64,000 nucleotides of DNA from Chitinophagales bacterium (GCA_017303875.1 JAFLBP010000004.1:62001-126000); one strand, 5' to 3'. Positions 54,730 to 64,000 are shown, counted from the first letter of the stretch. Notes: generated by a model from the letters alone, not told the origin. Translations and numbers: made by a program.

Positions 54730-57700
54730 GTGAAAAATAAAATTGTTGCCAGCGCTCGTTCACTTCGAGTGTTGTTTCTTTGGGCCTTTATGCTTGCTCA
54801 AGTTGTTGCTTGGGGGCAGAATGACGAATTGATTGCGTCTAATATTACCAATGGAAACTCCGTACCCTTTTGGGTGAATGACAATGCAGGCTTATCCGCG
54901 CCAAATACAGGTCTGATTGCGAGCTTTGATTCACTTTACGCTAAGCTTAAGCCAGCAGATCAGGCACAATTCAATGCGTACGATATTTCTTTATACAGGT
55001 TAAATAAAGATAAAATTCAAGATAGTATCCGACTTAATACTTTTATTAACTCGGTAAAAAACAGTTCACTTTATTATGTGATTTTAATTACAGTTTGGGA
55101 GAATGATCAGAATCTTGAGCGACTTGAACTGAAATATAATCTGCCTCCAGATATTCCGGCATCTGGCTTTTACACACGTGAAGAAATTACTGCAAAAGCC
55201 AATAATTCGTTATTCTCTTATCTGGAACAAATTAATCATGGTCAAAAAGGAAGAATAAAGGAGTTTCAGAAAATTGTGGTGCAGGATTGGGTAGCGTTTC
55301 TTTTTGAATATCCGAAACTGAGAAAGTTGTCCACTAAAATTGACACATCCGAGGTTCCGCAGGCTCGAATGCGTAAAGATTCGATGGCGGGAAAATCGGC
55401 GGGCAAGACTTGTGTAACTCCAAATCATTGCAAAATACTATTACCTCCCACAGCGGTATTAGCTAAATTTGTGACATGCGAGCCTGAGAATACAGTGCCC
55501 TTGGGATCGCTGGTTTGGTTTTATGACACCCAAACTGATCTTGTATATTATGGCTGGTATTTACCTGGCGCCAACCGATTGTTATTCTATGCTCCTCAGA
55601 CCTCAGACGGCAATCCGGTTTATAGTTTAAAGTATGAGCCTCCCACGGCAGGACATGATACAACTGCGGTGGAGACTGCTTTCAATATTGATGTCAATAA
55701 AAATCAGTTTTTTAAGGGTGTTGTTGGGTATAATCCGACTTTTACCAACAATAGTTTACACGTTATTGATCCAAAAAATATTAATTTTTTGAGCCTTACA
55801 GCCAACGGCCCCGTCGTAAACAGCCTGGATGATTGTTTGGCAAAAAACCTACCTCAGTTTGTTGAAAATGGTGACCCTAATGATATAATTTGGAAACTGC
55901 CGGTTATACAATCAGATAAATATAATGGCGACATCTTAAGTGATATTCAGGGTGCAAATTTTAAAGATATTAAATTGTATGACTATACGGGAGGAAGTAA
56001 GGCAATTAATCAGGATTTCGAGAATAGAATTCTGAATGCATTCGGAACCGGCTACGGAAATTGTGATATAATTTTTACAAATACTGAAACTTCAATTTTT
56101 GAACTGTATAGAATCAGAGGACTAAAACCTTATCGCCGTAATGTACTCTGGATACATTTTGATACTGCTCAAAAAAGATTCAGATATGAGATACTTGCAA
56201 AGAATGACGAAAATGAACTTTTGGTAGCAGAACAAAACAAGGAATACAATAAGGCCATCCAGGAGTTCATGCGCTCTTTAAAGTGGAATGGTGGACAAAA
56301 TGCCCTGACCTCCTTATACGATTTGTATAAACTGGTTGGTCAGATGAGTACATTAATCTCAATGGGGTATCAGCAATTGATTATTCCAGAGAAGTATTAT
56401 GATTGCGATAATCCTAATTATGTACTAAAGGGGTTAAATTTTGATATCTCACTTACGCCTCAGTATGAGGATTGCATTCCGACAGAATTTATTGTAGACT
56501 TATTTTCCGGTGATTTACAAACGACTGAAGGCGTAGTACCTGCGGTTTCTCCTATGCTATTCCCTGAGATAAATATAAATCCTTCAGTAGATGATCAGGC
56601 AAGTTTGGTAGTATTTAGAGCCAGTACCGCGTTCTCCGCAGGTTTGTGGAATGGCATCGTTGAACAGGCATCATCGGGTGCTGATTTAATGAGTTTACTG
56701 ACTCAATCGCGATTGTTTTTGAACCCTGTACGCTACTGGGAAGAAGCGGAAGATATTAAAAGTTTTGCTAAAGTTTTTCATAATGACACGCTATACAGAG
56801 AATTAGTGAAGCAGGTTGATGACGAACTGTATAAAATATTTGTAAAAGGAAATGATCCACAACATACCCTTTTTTATTATTACAGGGGTAAATTAATAAC
56901 TTTTATTCCTGATATTATTGAGGGAGCACCGGCTGCCGCCAAATTAGTATCCAAAGCTGGGCGTTTTTTTAAAACTGCTGCAAATGTAATCAAGGCATTG
57001 AAGGTGAACAAAACGTTACTGCCCTTCAGTGCTTCCATTATGAGAAGGGGTGGAGAAGTGCTTGAAGAGGCCTCCGGGGTGCTTAAATATAAGTACAAGG
57101 GGAGAACAATCGCCGAGGTAAATTTAGCAACTGGAGAAATTACTCCAGCGCTTCCTTCCCCTAAAATTAATCTCGAAACATTCGTTCCAGAAGAAGCGAC
57201 GCCGATCACAGACTTGAGTGGCAATCAAAAATATAAACTCTACTACGGTAAAAACGTAGATGGTGAGTATGAGTATTTTATTGGTAGTACTAATTTGACG
57301 GGCGAGCGAATCGCTTCTAAATACAACGCCACCAACGCTACCGCAAGCCCGTTTCACTATAATCCCAACGTAGTTGATAATAAAGTAAAACGCGTTGTCG
57401 AGAACGGATCAGACCCCGCACGGCTGCTGGATGATAACATCAAAAATAAAATAGATGAGCTTCCGGAAGATGCCAAAAAGGACTTGATGGATGATCTGGG
57501 GAAGAAGACAGAGAAAAAGACAACCTATGAGGTTGATGAAAATCCACCAGCTTCAGACCCTATTCCTGAAGAAGATCTGGAGATTCTTGGTGATCCTGAT
57601 CTGACAGGAGTTGAGATTGTATCACCGCCGGGGGCATTGCGAGGCCTGGCGGGCGATCAGCACCGCCTGACCCAAGATCATATTGATACATGGGAGTTAT

Positions 57701-58437
57701 TACACAAAAATTCCCCTGTGAAAGGCGTTTGTGAGAGTTTTGAATCTTTAGATGCATTCGTTCGCATCCAAAGAAGTCCTAATTGGGGGAGAATTGAAGA
57801 ATTAGGATTTAATCGCCAATTGCTTTCCAGACTTATTGGTCATGAAGGCGCCAGTTATGAACATATTGTAGACGATATTGCGCGCTTTGCAGATGTACTT
57901 GTGGAAAAATCTGTGATAATTGGCCCTGATGCTAATTTCCAGCGAATTGTCAACAACTTGGCATCCAGAAATAAATATCAGCGACAAGGCGCACATAGCG
58001 TGCTCAGAGAATTTATACAAAATCCTGATTTTTACAAGAATAGTGTTGTCAGATTTGAACACGGTACCCCAACCACTAGAGGTACAACCGCCTTTGTTGA
58101 TATTCGTGTAGCAAAAGATAACGGAGTTGTTTTTGTTGAACGAAAATGGTATAAAAAAAATAAAATTTCCCGTGTAACTTTTGAAAAAGAATTCGTTGAG
58201 CGGGATCTCTTCTCCGCCCCCGGCTTGTTTAATATTCGTTGGTCTATCGAGGGGACAAAGTTAGATTTAGCCACTTTTACTAACTACATAAACTCAACTA
58301 GGTCAAGGGCAGCTCTGGAGACTATGCATAATTCGGGTCGTTTAGATGCACTGGTTGTTGAAGTGGATATTAACAGTGTCGATGATTTTATCAATTATCT
58401 GATAAAACCTGATATATTTGCAAAAATTTTTCCTTAA
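54730..58437 (+). CDS. Candidate polymorphic toxin with C-terminal PD-(D/E)xK nuclease-like domain
   Basis: A 1235-aa protein starting at GTG, with a signal peptide (LRVLFLWAFMLAQVVAWGQ). Residues 30-750 match nothing I know. A hydrophobic/basic helical segment at about 745-785 (GAPAAAKLVSKAGRFFKTA) resembles pre-toxin regions, and an acidic Pro-rich linker ends near residue 967. The last 268 residues contain E1110, D1124 (FVDIRV) and E1137-x-K1139 (FVERKWYKK), the order and spacing of a PD-(D/E)xK nuclease core. The gene is A+T-rich relative to its neighbours. The next gene, 14 bp away, encodes a protein with no signal peptide, as expected of an immunity protein. No Rhs repeats or T9SS tail are seen. 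Toxin function is an inference. Confidence 0.75.
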   Translation: MKNKIVASARSLRVLFLWAFMLAQVVAWGQNDELIASNITNGNSVPFWVNDNAGLSAPNTGLIASFDSLYAKLKPADQAQFNAYDISLYRLNKDKIQDSIRLNTFINSVKNSSLYYVILITVWENDQNLERLELKYNLPPDIPASGFYTREEITAKANNSLFSYLEQINHGQKGRIKEFQKIVVQDWVAFLFEYPKLRKLSTKIDTSEVPQARMRKDSMAGKSAGKTCVTPNHCKILLPPTAVLAKFVTCEPENTVPLGSLVWFYDTQTDLVYYGWYLPGANRLLFYAPQTSDGNPVYSLKYEPPTAGHDTTAVETAFNIDVNKNQFFKGVVGYNPTFTNNSLHVIDPKNINFLSLTANGPVVNSLDDCLAKNLPQFVENGDPNDIIWKLPVIQSDKYNGDILSDIQGANFKDIKLYDYTGGSKAINQDFENRILNAFGTGYGNCDIIFTNTETSIFELYRIRGLKPYRRNVLWIHFDTAQKRFRYEILAKNDENELLVAEQNKEYNKAIQEFMRSLKWNGGQNALTSLYDLYKLVGQMSTLISMGYQQLIIPEKYYDCDNPNYVLKGLNFDISLTPQYEDCIPTEFIVDLFSGDLQTTEGVVPAVSPMLFPEININPSVDDQASLVVFRASTAFSAGLWNGIVEQASSGADLMSLLTQSRLFLNPVRYWEEAEDIKSFAKVFHNDTLYRELVKQVDDELYKIFVKGNDPQHTLFYYYRGKLITFIPDIIEGAPAAAKLVSKAGRFFKTAANVIKALKVNKTLLPFSASIMRRGGEVLEEASGVLKYKYKGRTIAEVNLATGEITPALPSPKINLETFVPEEATPITDLSGNQKYKLYYGKNVDGEYEYFIGSTNLTGERIASKYNATNATASPFHYNPNVVDNKVKRVVENGSDPARLLDDNIKNKIDELPEDAKKDLMDDLGKKTEKKTTYEVDENPPASDPIPEEDLEILGDPDLTGVEIVSPPGALRGLAGDQHRLTQDHIDTWELLHKNSPVKGVCESFESLDAFVRIQRSPNWGRIEELGFNRQLLSRLIGHEGASYEHIVDDIARFADVLVEKSVIIGPDANFQRIVNNLASRNKYQRQGAHSVLREFIQNPDFYKNSVVRFEHGTPTTRGTTAFVDIRVAKDNGVVFVERKWYKKNKISRVTFEKEFVERDLFSAPGLFNIRWSIEGTKLDLATFTNYINSTRSRAALETMHNSGRLDALVVEVDINSVDDFINYLIKPDIFAKIFP

Positions 58438-58451
58438 CAAACGACAATACT

Positions 58452-59516
58452 ATGCGAATGATTAATACGACTGCCACAGCAGAACTCAAGATTGCAAGTG
58501 TGCACCTTCATCAAGGTAAATTATTTTGTTTTATTAATGGTCAAAACAAAATAAAAGTGATGAGCTTTAGCCTTGAAGAATTGTACGAGTTTGAGCATGA
58601 AAACTTACATAGTTTCTGGAGAATAAATGAAGATGTAATTGCAACTATACGCCCTCGACAGCAGATAACTTTTTTTAATACAGGTACTGGTGATAAAATA
58701 AAGAGTATTGAAACTGTGGGGTTTACTCCTTTTCAGACAATGAATGGTTTGATTTGGGGTTTTTTAAAGCAAGGTTCATCTGAGAGGTTAATCAGTTCTG
58801 TCTCTATAGATAGGGGGCTTGAGAGGCATTGTACTGTATTTGGGGTACTTCCGGTTTGGTGCTATGATAATTACTTTTTTTGTTACCCCTTCGAACATGA
58901 ACGACTTATAGTCGTTGAAAGTGGTTTATGCGACGAAGTCTTAAATGAGCTTTTGCCTGATTATCAACGTAACGACCAGGTCATTGGAGGACAAATAGCA
59001 ATAAATCGGAACAATATTATTGGCCACAATGAGTATGTTGTTTTCCATTATCCCGGAACGTCGAAAAGAAATGTCTGTATCGTCAACCTCAAAACACTAA
59101 CGGTTCATTATGCTTCATTTCGGGGACATATACTTCAAAAAAATGGCATACTTTACTCAATTGATACAGAATACAATAACAAACTAGTTGTTTATACGCT
59201 TGAAAAGCATGAATACACCGAGAATCCTATAAATATAGAATTTCCAAAGTCTCCTCAAACTCGAATCTTTGAGCAACATACTCAGGTGAAAGATCATTTT
59301 TTAATCTTTATTGCTCAGGTTTTTGGTTCCAGCAAAAAAGATTTTGAGGTGATTATTTATAATACGCAAACAAATAGTATTCACGAACGTAAGTTTTTAC
59401 CCAAGGTTACGCCCAAGGGCACAAGCTTGTATGTTCAACAAACCTTGCTGGTAGAAGACAATCTTTACATTGTAACACAATTGGGAATTGTCATTCATAT
59501 AAAACTCGAATTCTAA
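58452..59516 (+). CDS. Candidate immunity protein, no signal peptide
   Basis: A 354-aa protein without signal peptide or membrane helix, so cytosolic. It appears beta-rich throughout, with short repeated strands (LFCFINGQNKIKVMSF, NGLIWGFLKQG, NEYVVFHYPG, NGILYSIDTEYNNKLVVYT, DNLYIVTQLGIVIHI) that suggest a beta-propeller, but no family is recognised. It is the only gene without an export signal in an operon of secreted proteins and follows the toxin-like gene by 14 bp. Its A+T-rich composition matches that of the toxin-like gene, so the pair may have moved together. An immunity role is inferred from position only. Confidence 0.7.
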   Translation: MRMINTTATAELKIASVHLHQGKLFCFINGQNKIKVMSFSLEELYEFEHENLHSFWRINEDVIATIRPRQQITFFNTGTGDKIKSIETVGFTPFQTMNGLIWGFLKQGSSERLISSVSIDRGLERHCTVFGVLPVWCYDNYFFCYPFEHERLIVVESGLCDEVLNELLPDYQRNDQVIGGQIAINRNNIIGHNEYVVFHYPGTSKRNVCIVNLKTLTVHYASFRGHILQKNGILYSIDTEYNNKLVVYTLEKHEYTENPINIEFPKSPQTRIFEQHTQVKDHFLIFIAQVFGSSKKDFEVIIYNTQTNSIHERKFLPKVTPKGTSLYVQQTLLVEDNLYIVTQLGIVIHIKLEF

Positions 59517-59543
59517 ACAACATCATAAATCAAACCTGCAATC

Positions 59544-60902
59544 ATGCAACACAAATCAACATTTTTTCTGCTTTGCTGCTTTCTTTTCCAGACGGCCATA
59601 CTCCACGCGCAGTGGAGTACCCTGAAAATGCCCTACAGGGCGGTCTACCCGATGTCTATCGTGCTGGACAACAAACTGATACTGGCCGGGGGCTACAACA
59701 CCAGTGAACTCACCGCTTCCGCAGTAACGGATAAGGTGCAGATTTATGACCTTGGCGCCCAAACCTGGAGCGAGGCCAAGCTCAGCAAACCTTTCCGCGG
59801 AGAGCAGCCGGTACAGGTAGGCTCCAAAGCCTACTTCGTAGTGGATACCGACACGGTGGATGTATATGATGCGCTCAGTAATACCTGGTCGGTGCTTAAA
59901 ATACCGATTCCGCAAATTACACGTCCGGTGGTCATTGGCAAAAAAATATATTTTGTCAGTACCTGGGCCCTTCTTTTCCCCAGCTCACCGTTAGAGAACA
60001 ACAATGAGCAGCCCTTGCAGGTATATGATACGGAAACAGGCCTCTGGACAACGCTGTATGCGCCCTTCTTCTGCAGCGATCCCACCGTGGTAGCGTCCGG
60101 AAAGAAACTGTACTTAGTGAATGGCTACCTGTACAGCAATGCCAATGGCGATCAATTCCTTAAAAAAATGCAGGCGCTGGACACAGAAACCAGTACCTGG
60201 ACGGTGAGTAATTTTAACTATAAGCACAATTACATGCCCGGTTTTGCCATCAATGGCAGTTTGTATTTAGTCGGCGGCGTTAGTACAGATGACTTTGTTC
60301 CCACCGGCCTGATCAGCATTTACAACGAGGCAGCAGGAACCTGGACGACTAAGAACAATTCATTGGTTCGCGCTGATCCGGGTGTTGCGGCCTTGGGTAA
60401 TCTGATTTACTTGGCTGGTGGCTATTATAATTTTAGTTATCAGAAATCAATAACGACGTTTAATACCGCGACTAACGGTTTATTGTCCCTGTCTCAGGAG
60501 CTTTCGCAGGGCCGCGAAGATATTGCTACGGCTTCCGATGCGAACCGTATTTTCTTTATTGGCGGGGTCTACCGCACCGGCCCTGGCCCGAATATACTCA
60601 GCGACGTCATAGACGTCTATACCGCTCCGGTCAGTGCGGCTGCCGAACCGGATTTGTTGCCGCTGAAGGCTTATCCGGCATTGTGTACGGAGGTACTCAC
60701 TGTGTCGCTTCCCGAGGGGGTGCTGGCTGAGGACTGCCGGATGGAACTTTGGGGCCTCGACGGGCGGCAGTATGCGCTGCAGCAGCTGGCTGGCAATACC
60801 GGTGAGCAGCAAATTTCTACCGCGCATTTGCCTGCTGGCAATTACCTCTTGCGGGTCTTTGCCGGCAAGCAGGTTTATGGGGCACGTTTTGTTAAAATGT
60901 AA
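59544..60902 (+). CDS. Secreted kelch-repeat protein with T9SS sorting domain
   Basis: A 452-aa exported protein (MQHKSTFFLLCCFLFQTAILHAQ). Kelch blades are visible as repeated LILAGGYN, VQIYDLGAQTW, VDVYDALSNTW, LYLVGGVST and IYLAGGYYN units, about six in all (residues 25-365), forming a beta-propeller. The C-terminal 75 residues form a type A T9SS tail (LKAYPALCTEVLTVSLP, CRMELWGLDGRQY, LPAGNYLLRVFAGKQ). It should be exposed on the cell surface. Decayed copies of its first codons occur behind the pentapeptide-like genes at 15820 and 16746, which ties those modules to a locus with this gene order. Confidence 0.9.
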   Translation: MQHKSTFFLLCCFLFQTAILHAQWSTLKMPYRAVYPMSIVLDNKLILAGGYNTSELTASAVTDKVQIYDLGAQTWSEAKLSKPFRGEQPVQVGSKAYFVVDTDTVDVYDALSNTWSVLKIPIPQITRPVVIGKKIYFVSTWALLFPSSPLENNNEQPLQVYDTETGLWTTLYAPFFCSDPTVVASGKKLYLVNGYLYSNANGDQFLKKMQALDTETSTWTVSNFNYKHNYMPGFAINGSLYLVGGVSTDDFVPTGLISIYNEAAGTWTTKNNSLVRADPGVAALGNLIYLAGGYYNFSYQKSITTFNTATNGLLSLSQELSQGREDIATASDANRIFFIGGVYRTGPGPNILSDVIDVYTAPVSAAAEPDLLPLKAYPALCTEVLTVSLPEGVLAEDCRMELWGLDGRQYALQQLAGNTGEQQISTAHLPAGNYLLRVFAGKQVYGARFVKM

Positions 60903-60952
60903 AAACAAGCACCTCAGTATCAACATTCAATAACCCTTTTTATATCCCGGCA

Positions 60953-63082
60953 ATGAAGCAGTTTGTTTCTTTCCTATGCGCCGTATGGTGCAGTCTTGCG
61001 GTTTTACAGGCGCAGTCTGGCGGCAGTGCGCCGCAAATTTTTGTCAAAGGTATCTACCACCAGGGAGAATTGCGTCTCCGCTGGACGCCGGCGGATTTCG
61101 GCGTTTTTCAGCAGGGAAACACCTATGGATACAAAGTGACCCGACAGTTGGTGGCGCGCAATGGACAGCCTGTCAGCGAGAGTGTACGGCAGGCAAGTAC
61201 CACACATTTCGGGCCTTTCAAGCCGCTCCCGGAAGTGCAATGGGATGCCATCAGTGATACAAGCGACATTGCCGGGGTTGCTCAGGGCGCCATCTATGCG
61301 GATGATTTTACAGTACAAACCAATGGTGGCGATCCGTTTTACGAAAAAGCGGCAGACAACATGAGCAATGAAAACCGCCATAGTTTTGGTTTGTTTGCGG
61401 CTGATCAATCGTTCAATATTGCCCAATACATGGGGCTTGCCTTGCGTGATCAGACGGCGGGGCAGGAGGCACAGGGTACTTATATGTACCGGGTAGTATT
61501 GATGTCGCTGGATAGCCTTAATCGGCCACGCGGAGTTGGAATCATTGCGCTTACTCAGAACAATCTATTGCCTGCGCCGCAGGGCCTGGAAGTATACGCT
61601 TCTGCCAATCGCGTGCTGTTGTACTTGCCCAGAACCAATCTGGAGGCGCATTACACCAGCTTTAATATGGAGCGTTCTACAAATGGTGGAAGTAGCTGGC
61701 AGCGCCGCAACGACAAGCCCTTGTTGTTCTTGTCGAACAATGCCGAAAGTGAGCGGATGATGTTTCAGGATACCCTGGAAACGCCGGGGCAAACGTATCA
61801 GTATCGTTTGCGCGGGGTGTCTCCATTCGGAATTTCGGGGCCGCCTTCCAATGCTGTGAGTGCAGTTGCCAAAACTCCTGCTCTGGGGGTTTACCCGGAG
61901 TTGACGAGTATCAACGAGGTAAACGGACAGTTTCAGCTAAACTGGAATTTCCCGGCTCAAAAAGAGTCGGAGTTGCTGAAAATGCAGGTCATGCGTTCGG
62001 ATCGTGCCGAAGGCGAATTCACGGTGCTGGGCGATCTGCCGGTTTCGGCCCGCAGCTATTCCGATCCCGCTCCGCTGGCAAGTTCCAATTATTACAAAGT
62101 GGTAGCGCTTGATAAAGGGAATAATCCGAATGAGTCGCTTGTAAAATTATCGCAACTTTCTGATAATCAGGCGCCCAATACACCTGGCGGCCTGACTGCG
62201 CAAGTGGATGAAAAGGGTTTGGTAAAACTTTCGTGGACAAAGAATACGGAAGCTGATCTTTCCGGTTATCGTCTATTTTACTCGAACAGTCCGGATGGTG
62301 ATTTTTCTCCCTTGTATGGTTATGTTATCACAGAAAACAAGTTCGAGCACCAACTCGAATTAAAAGTACTCGGCAAAAAAGTGTACTATAAAATTCTCGC
62401 CACCGACCTGCGCGAAAACGACTCCCCGCTGAGTGCGGCGGTGTTTGTGGATCGGCCGGATGTTATTCCGCCGGCCCGCCCGGTTTTGAACAAAGTGGAT
62501 CCTATGCCCATTGGGGTGATACTGCAATGGACCAAAAGCAGCAGCGACGACGTGGTGCGCCATGAGGTGCAACGGCAGGTGAGAAGTGCAACAAGTTGGC
62601 AAACGGTTGCCACTTTTCCGCAGAGTTCGCCCACGGTGCAAATGATTGATTCCTCGCATACCGGCACTTCGGAGTATTCCTATCGCATTCTGGCCTTCGA
62701 CCAGGGCGGTCTGGCTTCCTCGTCGTCGGTAATTGACGTAAAACCATCCCGCACCAATATTGACACCATTATGGAGTTCAAGGTATTCACCGCCGTGGAG
62801 GGCATGCAAAAGCAGGCCAAACTGCAATGGGAATACAAGGGCGACAGCGAGGCCGGCGAATTTCATATTTATCGGGGCAAAGCAAGCGGTCAGCCGATTT
62901 TCTATGCCATGCAAAAGATTAAAAAGGAAGACATTGTCATAGATCCGATCACCAAGCGGGCCACGTTTTTCTACCGCGACAAGACCATTGATCCGGGCGA
63001 AAGCTATCGCTATCGCGTGTTGGCCAAGTTTCCTGACGGAAGCAGCTCGCCTTTGTCGGCGCCTGTACCATTTGTATATTAA
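60953..63082 (+). CDS. Secreted fibronectin type III repeat protein
   Basis: A 709-aa exported protein (MKQFVSFLCAVWCSLAVLQAQ). After a distinct N-terminal domain (about 25-200) come four or more FN3-like modules, recognisable by the aromatic-rich strands QYRLRGVSPFGISGPPSNAV, VKLSWTKNTEADLSGYRLFY, VILQWTKSSSDDVVRHEVQ and EYSYRILAFDQGG. It ends after SYRYRVLAKFPDGSSSPLS without a T9SS tail. It lies 50 bp after the kelch gene and 35 bp before the next one, in the same operon. A structural or adhesive surface role is likely. Confidence 0.87.
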   Translation: MKQFVSFLCAVWCSLAVLQAQSGGSAPQIFVKGIYHQGELRLRWTPADFGVFQQGNTYGYKVTRQLVARNGQPVSESVRQASTTHFGPFKPLPEVQWDAISDTSDIAGVAQGAIYADDFTVQTNGGDPFYEKAADNMSNENRHSFGLFAADQSFNIAQYMGLALRDQTAGQEAQGTYMYRVVLMSLDSLNRPRGVGIIALTQNNLLPAPQGLEVYASANRVLLYLPRTNLEAHYTSFNMERSTNGGSSWQRRNDKPLLFLSNNAESERMMFQDTLETPGQTYQYRLRGVSPFGISGPPSNAVSAVAKTPALGVYPELTSINEVNGQFQLNWNFPAQKESELLKMQVMRSDRAEGEFTVLGDLPVSARSYSDPAPLASSNYYKVVALDKGNNPNESLVKLSQLSDNQAPNTPGGLTAQVDEKGLVKLSWTKNTEADLSGYRLFYSNSPDGDFSPLYGYVITENKFEHQLELKVLGKKVYYKILATDLRENDSPLSAAVFVDRPDVIPPARPVLNKVDPMPIGVILQWTKSSSDDVVRHEVQRQVRSATSWQTVATFPQSSPTVQMIDSSHTGTSEYSYRILAFDQGGLASSSSVIDVKPSRTNIDTIMEFKVFTAVEGMQKQAKLQWEYKGDSEAGEFHIYRGKASGQPIFYAMQKIKKEDIVIDPITKRATFFYRDKTIDPGESYRYRVLAKFPDGSSSPLSAPVPFVY

Positions 63083-63117
63083 ACTCACCCAAATTCTGGT
63101 ATAAATACCTTCTAACC

Positions 63118-64000
63118 ATGCGTTATTTCATTGCTTTTTTATGCGTGCTCTCTTTCGCCATGAAAGCCGCCGCGCAGTCGGGCTTTAGCGCCCCGGCGAG
63201 TTTGTTCTATATTGGCGCTGATGTATGCGGTCAGGAGCCACAGAGTCAGTTTGTGTTGCTGCGCGTCGGCAACCAGAACTGGAAATTTGGTTCCGCAAAT
63301 CCGGTATTGCAATCATATTGCCCCGGCAACAACATTACGCGCAGCGTTACCGCTTACAGCAACAATGCAGCGGCCATTGCTACGCTGAATGCCGCAACCA
63401 ACAATTGTTCGGGGCCGGTTTTCCGCAGCCTGCTGAACCCGCCCTACGATGGTATGGCGCCTGCAGGCTCCGTTATTCTGCTCTTTGTCAGCAGCAACCC
63501 CGATCTGAGCGGCATGAATCCTTTTACTTTTTTTAGTTTGTGTGGCGGCGCTCCGGTTTTGGTGGTTTTTGGTAATTATACCGGTGGTGATCCGTTTTTT
63601 AACAATAACCAGAACTACAATGCCTCCTGTGGCGCATTTTCGGCAGTTACCTTCAAAGGCAGCACATTTTCGCAGCAGGAATTGTATGAACCATTAAAAT
63701 TAGCCAATAAAAACGGCGCTTTTGTTGCCATAGATCAGGATAAAACCATCCGATATGGCGTTTCCGACAATTGTGCTTGTTTGGGTCTGACTTGTCCGCA
63801 AGGCCCGACAATACAATTCAGCGGCGATCTTGACATTTGCGAAGGACAAACCACAACGATTACTGCCAATGCGGGTGCAGGGTATAATTATATCTGGAGC
63901 ACAGGCGCTACAACGGCTTCCATACAGGTCAAGCCGGATGTGTCTGCCAACTATTATGTGACAGTTAGTTCACCGGCGAATCCCTTGTGTGAGCGTTCGG
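63118..64000 (+). CDS. Secreted Ig-like-domain protein, partial
   Basis: The open frame continues past the window edge (294 residues visible). The signal peptide is MRYFIAFLCVLSFAMKAAAQ. The first 200 residues are a cysteine-containing domain of unknown type (SFSAPASLFY-like start, then DVCGQEPQ). From about residue 235 a typical Bacteroidota Ig-like module begins (DICEGQTTTITANAGAGYNY, then WSTGATTASIQVKP and ANYYVTVS), which usually repeats in surface and gliding-associated proteins. It is the sixth gene of the operon that starts at 47658. Whether it ends in a T9SS tail cannot be seen. Confidence 0.85.
   Translation, partial: MRYFIAFLCVLSFAMKAAAQSGFSAPASLFYIGADVCGQEPQSQFVLLRVGNQNWKFGSANPVLQSYCPGNNITRSVTAYSNNAAAIATLNAATNNCSGPVFRSLLNPPYDGMAPAGSVILLFVSSNPDLSGMNPFTFFSLCGGAPVLVVFGNYTGGDPFFNNNQNYNASCGAFSAVTFKGSTFSQQELYEPLKLANKNGAFVAIDQDKTIRYGVSDNCACLGLTCPQGPTIQFSGDLDICEGQTTTITANAGAGYNYIWSTGATTASIQVKPDVSANYYVTVSSPANPLCERS

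Noticed and set aside
54730..58437. Rhs/YD-repeat or T9SS-tailed toxin
   Set aside because: No YD repeats, no DPxG core-closing motif and no C-terminal sorting domain are visible, so I do not assign it to those known classes.

Overview
The window looks like a chromosomal segment of a Bacteroidota bacterium, most likely of the Saprospiria type. This is an inference from several signs. Promoters follow the Bacteroidota pattern (TTTG about 19-21 bp upstream of TAnnTTTG), Shine-Dalgarno sequences are absent, and the tRNA does not encode CCA. Many proteins carry Sec signal peptides ending in AQ, at least three carry C-terminal type IX secretion (T9SS) sorting domains, and there are large BNR/sortilin-type beta-propellers and a LytTR two-component system.

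Layout. 0-4 kb: complex I genes nuoA-B-C-D-E on the minus strand, then a DUF2750-like gene, then the start of nuoF. 4.2-8.1 kb: a gluconate cassette (short 6-phosphogluconate dehydrogenase, GntP permease, FGGY gluconokinase) interrupted by a nested palindrome. 8.1-12.4 kb: folD, two lipoproteins and a MacB-type permease. 12.5-15.1 kb: a tRNA with CAT anticodon, its terminator, a TPP riboswitch and a TonB-dependent receptor, predicted to import thiamine or a precursor. 15.2-17 kb: a tandem module carrying two divergent pentapeptide-like genes. 17-22 kb: metH, divergent psd, and a TauE-like permease. 22-47 kb: three BNR-propeller paralogues, an NYN-cold-shock fusion, a PiT phosphate transporter, a secreted NTF2-pullulanase fusion, two A+T-rich small genes among repeats, a T9SS cargo divergent from a TPR histidine kinase/LytTR pair, a T9SS alpha/beta hydrolase and a GH73-like glucosaminidase.

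47.2-64 kb: one long apparent operon of secreted proteins. It holds a 2350-aa surface protein, a 1235-aa signal-peptide-bearing protein whose C-terminus has a PD-(D/E)xK nuclease-like pattern, a 354-aa protein without signal peptide (candidate immunity protein), a kelch protein with a T9SS tail, an FN3 protein, and an Ig-like protein running off the end. I read this as a candidate polymorphic toxin-immunity locus. A link supports it: the conserved tails behind the two pentapeptide genes at 15-17 kb contain decayed copies of the start of the kelch gene, which in the large operon directly follows the candidate immunity gene. The pentapeptide genes may therefore be orphan immunity-type cassettes from a related locus.

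The intergenic spaces are rich in large palindromes built from short words repeated at roughly 7-12 bp spacing, in at least six sequence families. Some are nested inside each other and one supplies the last codons of a gene.
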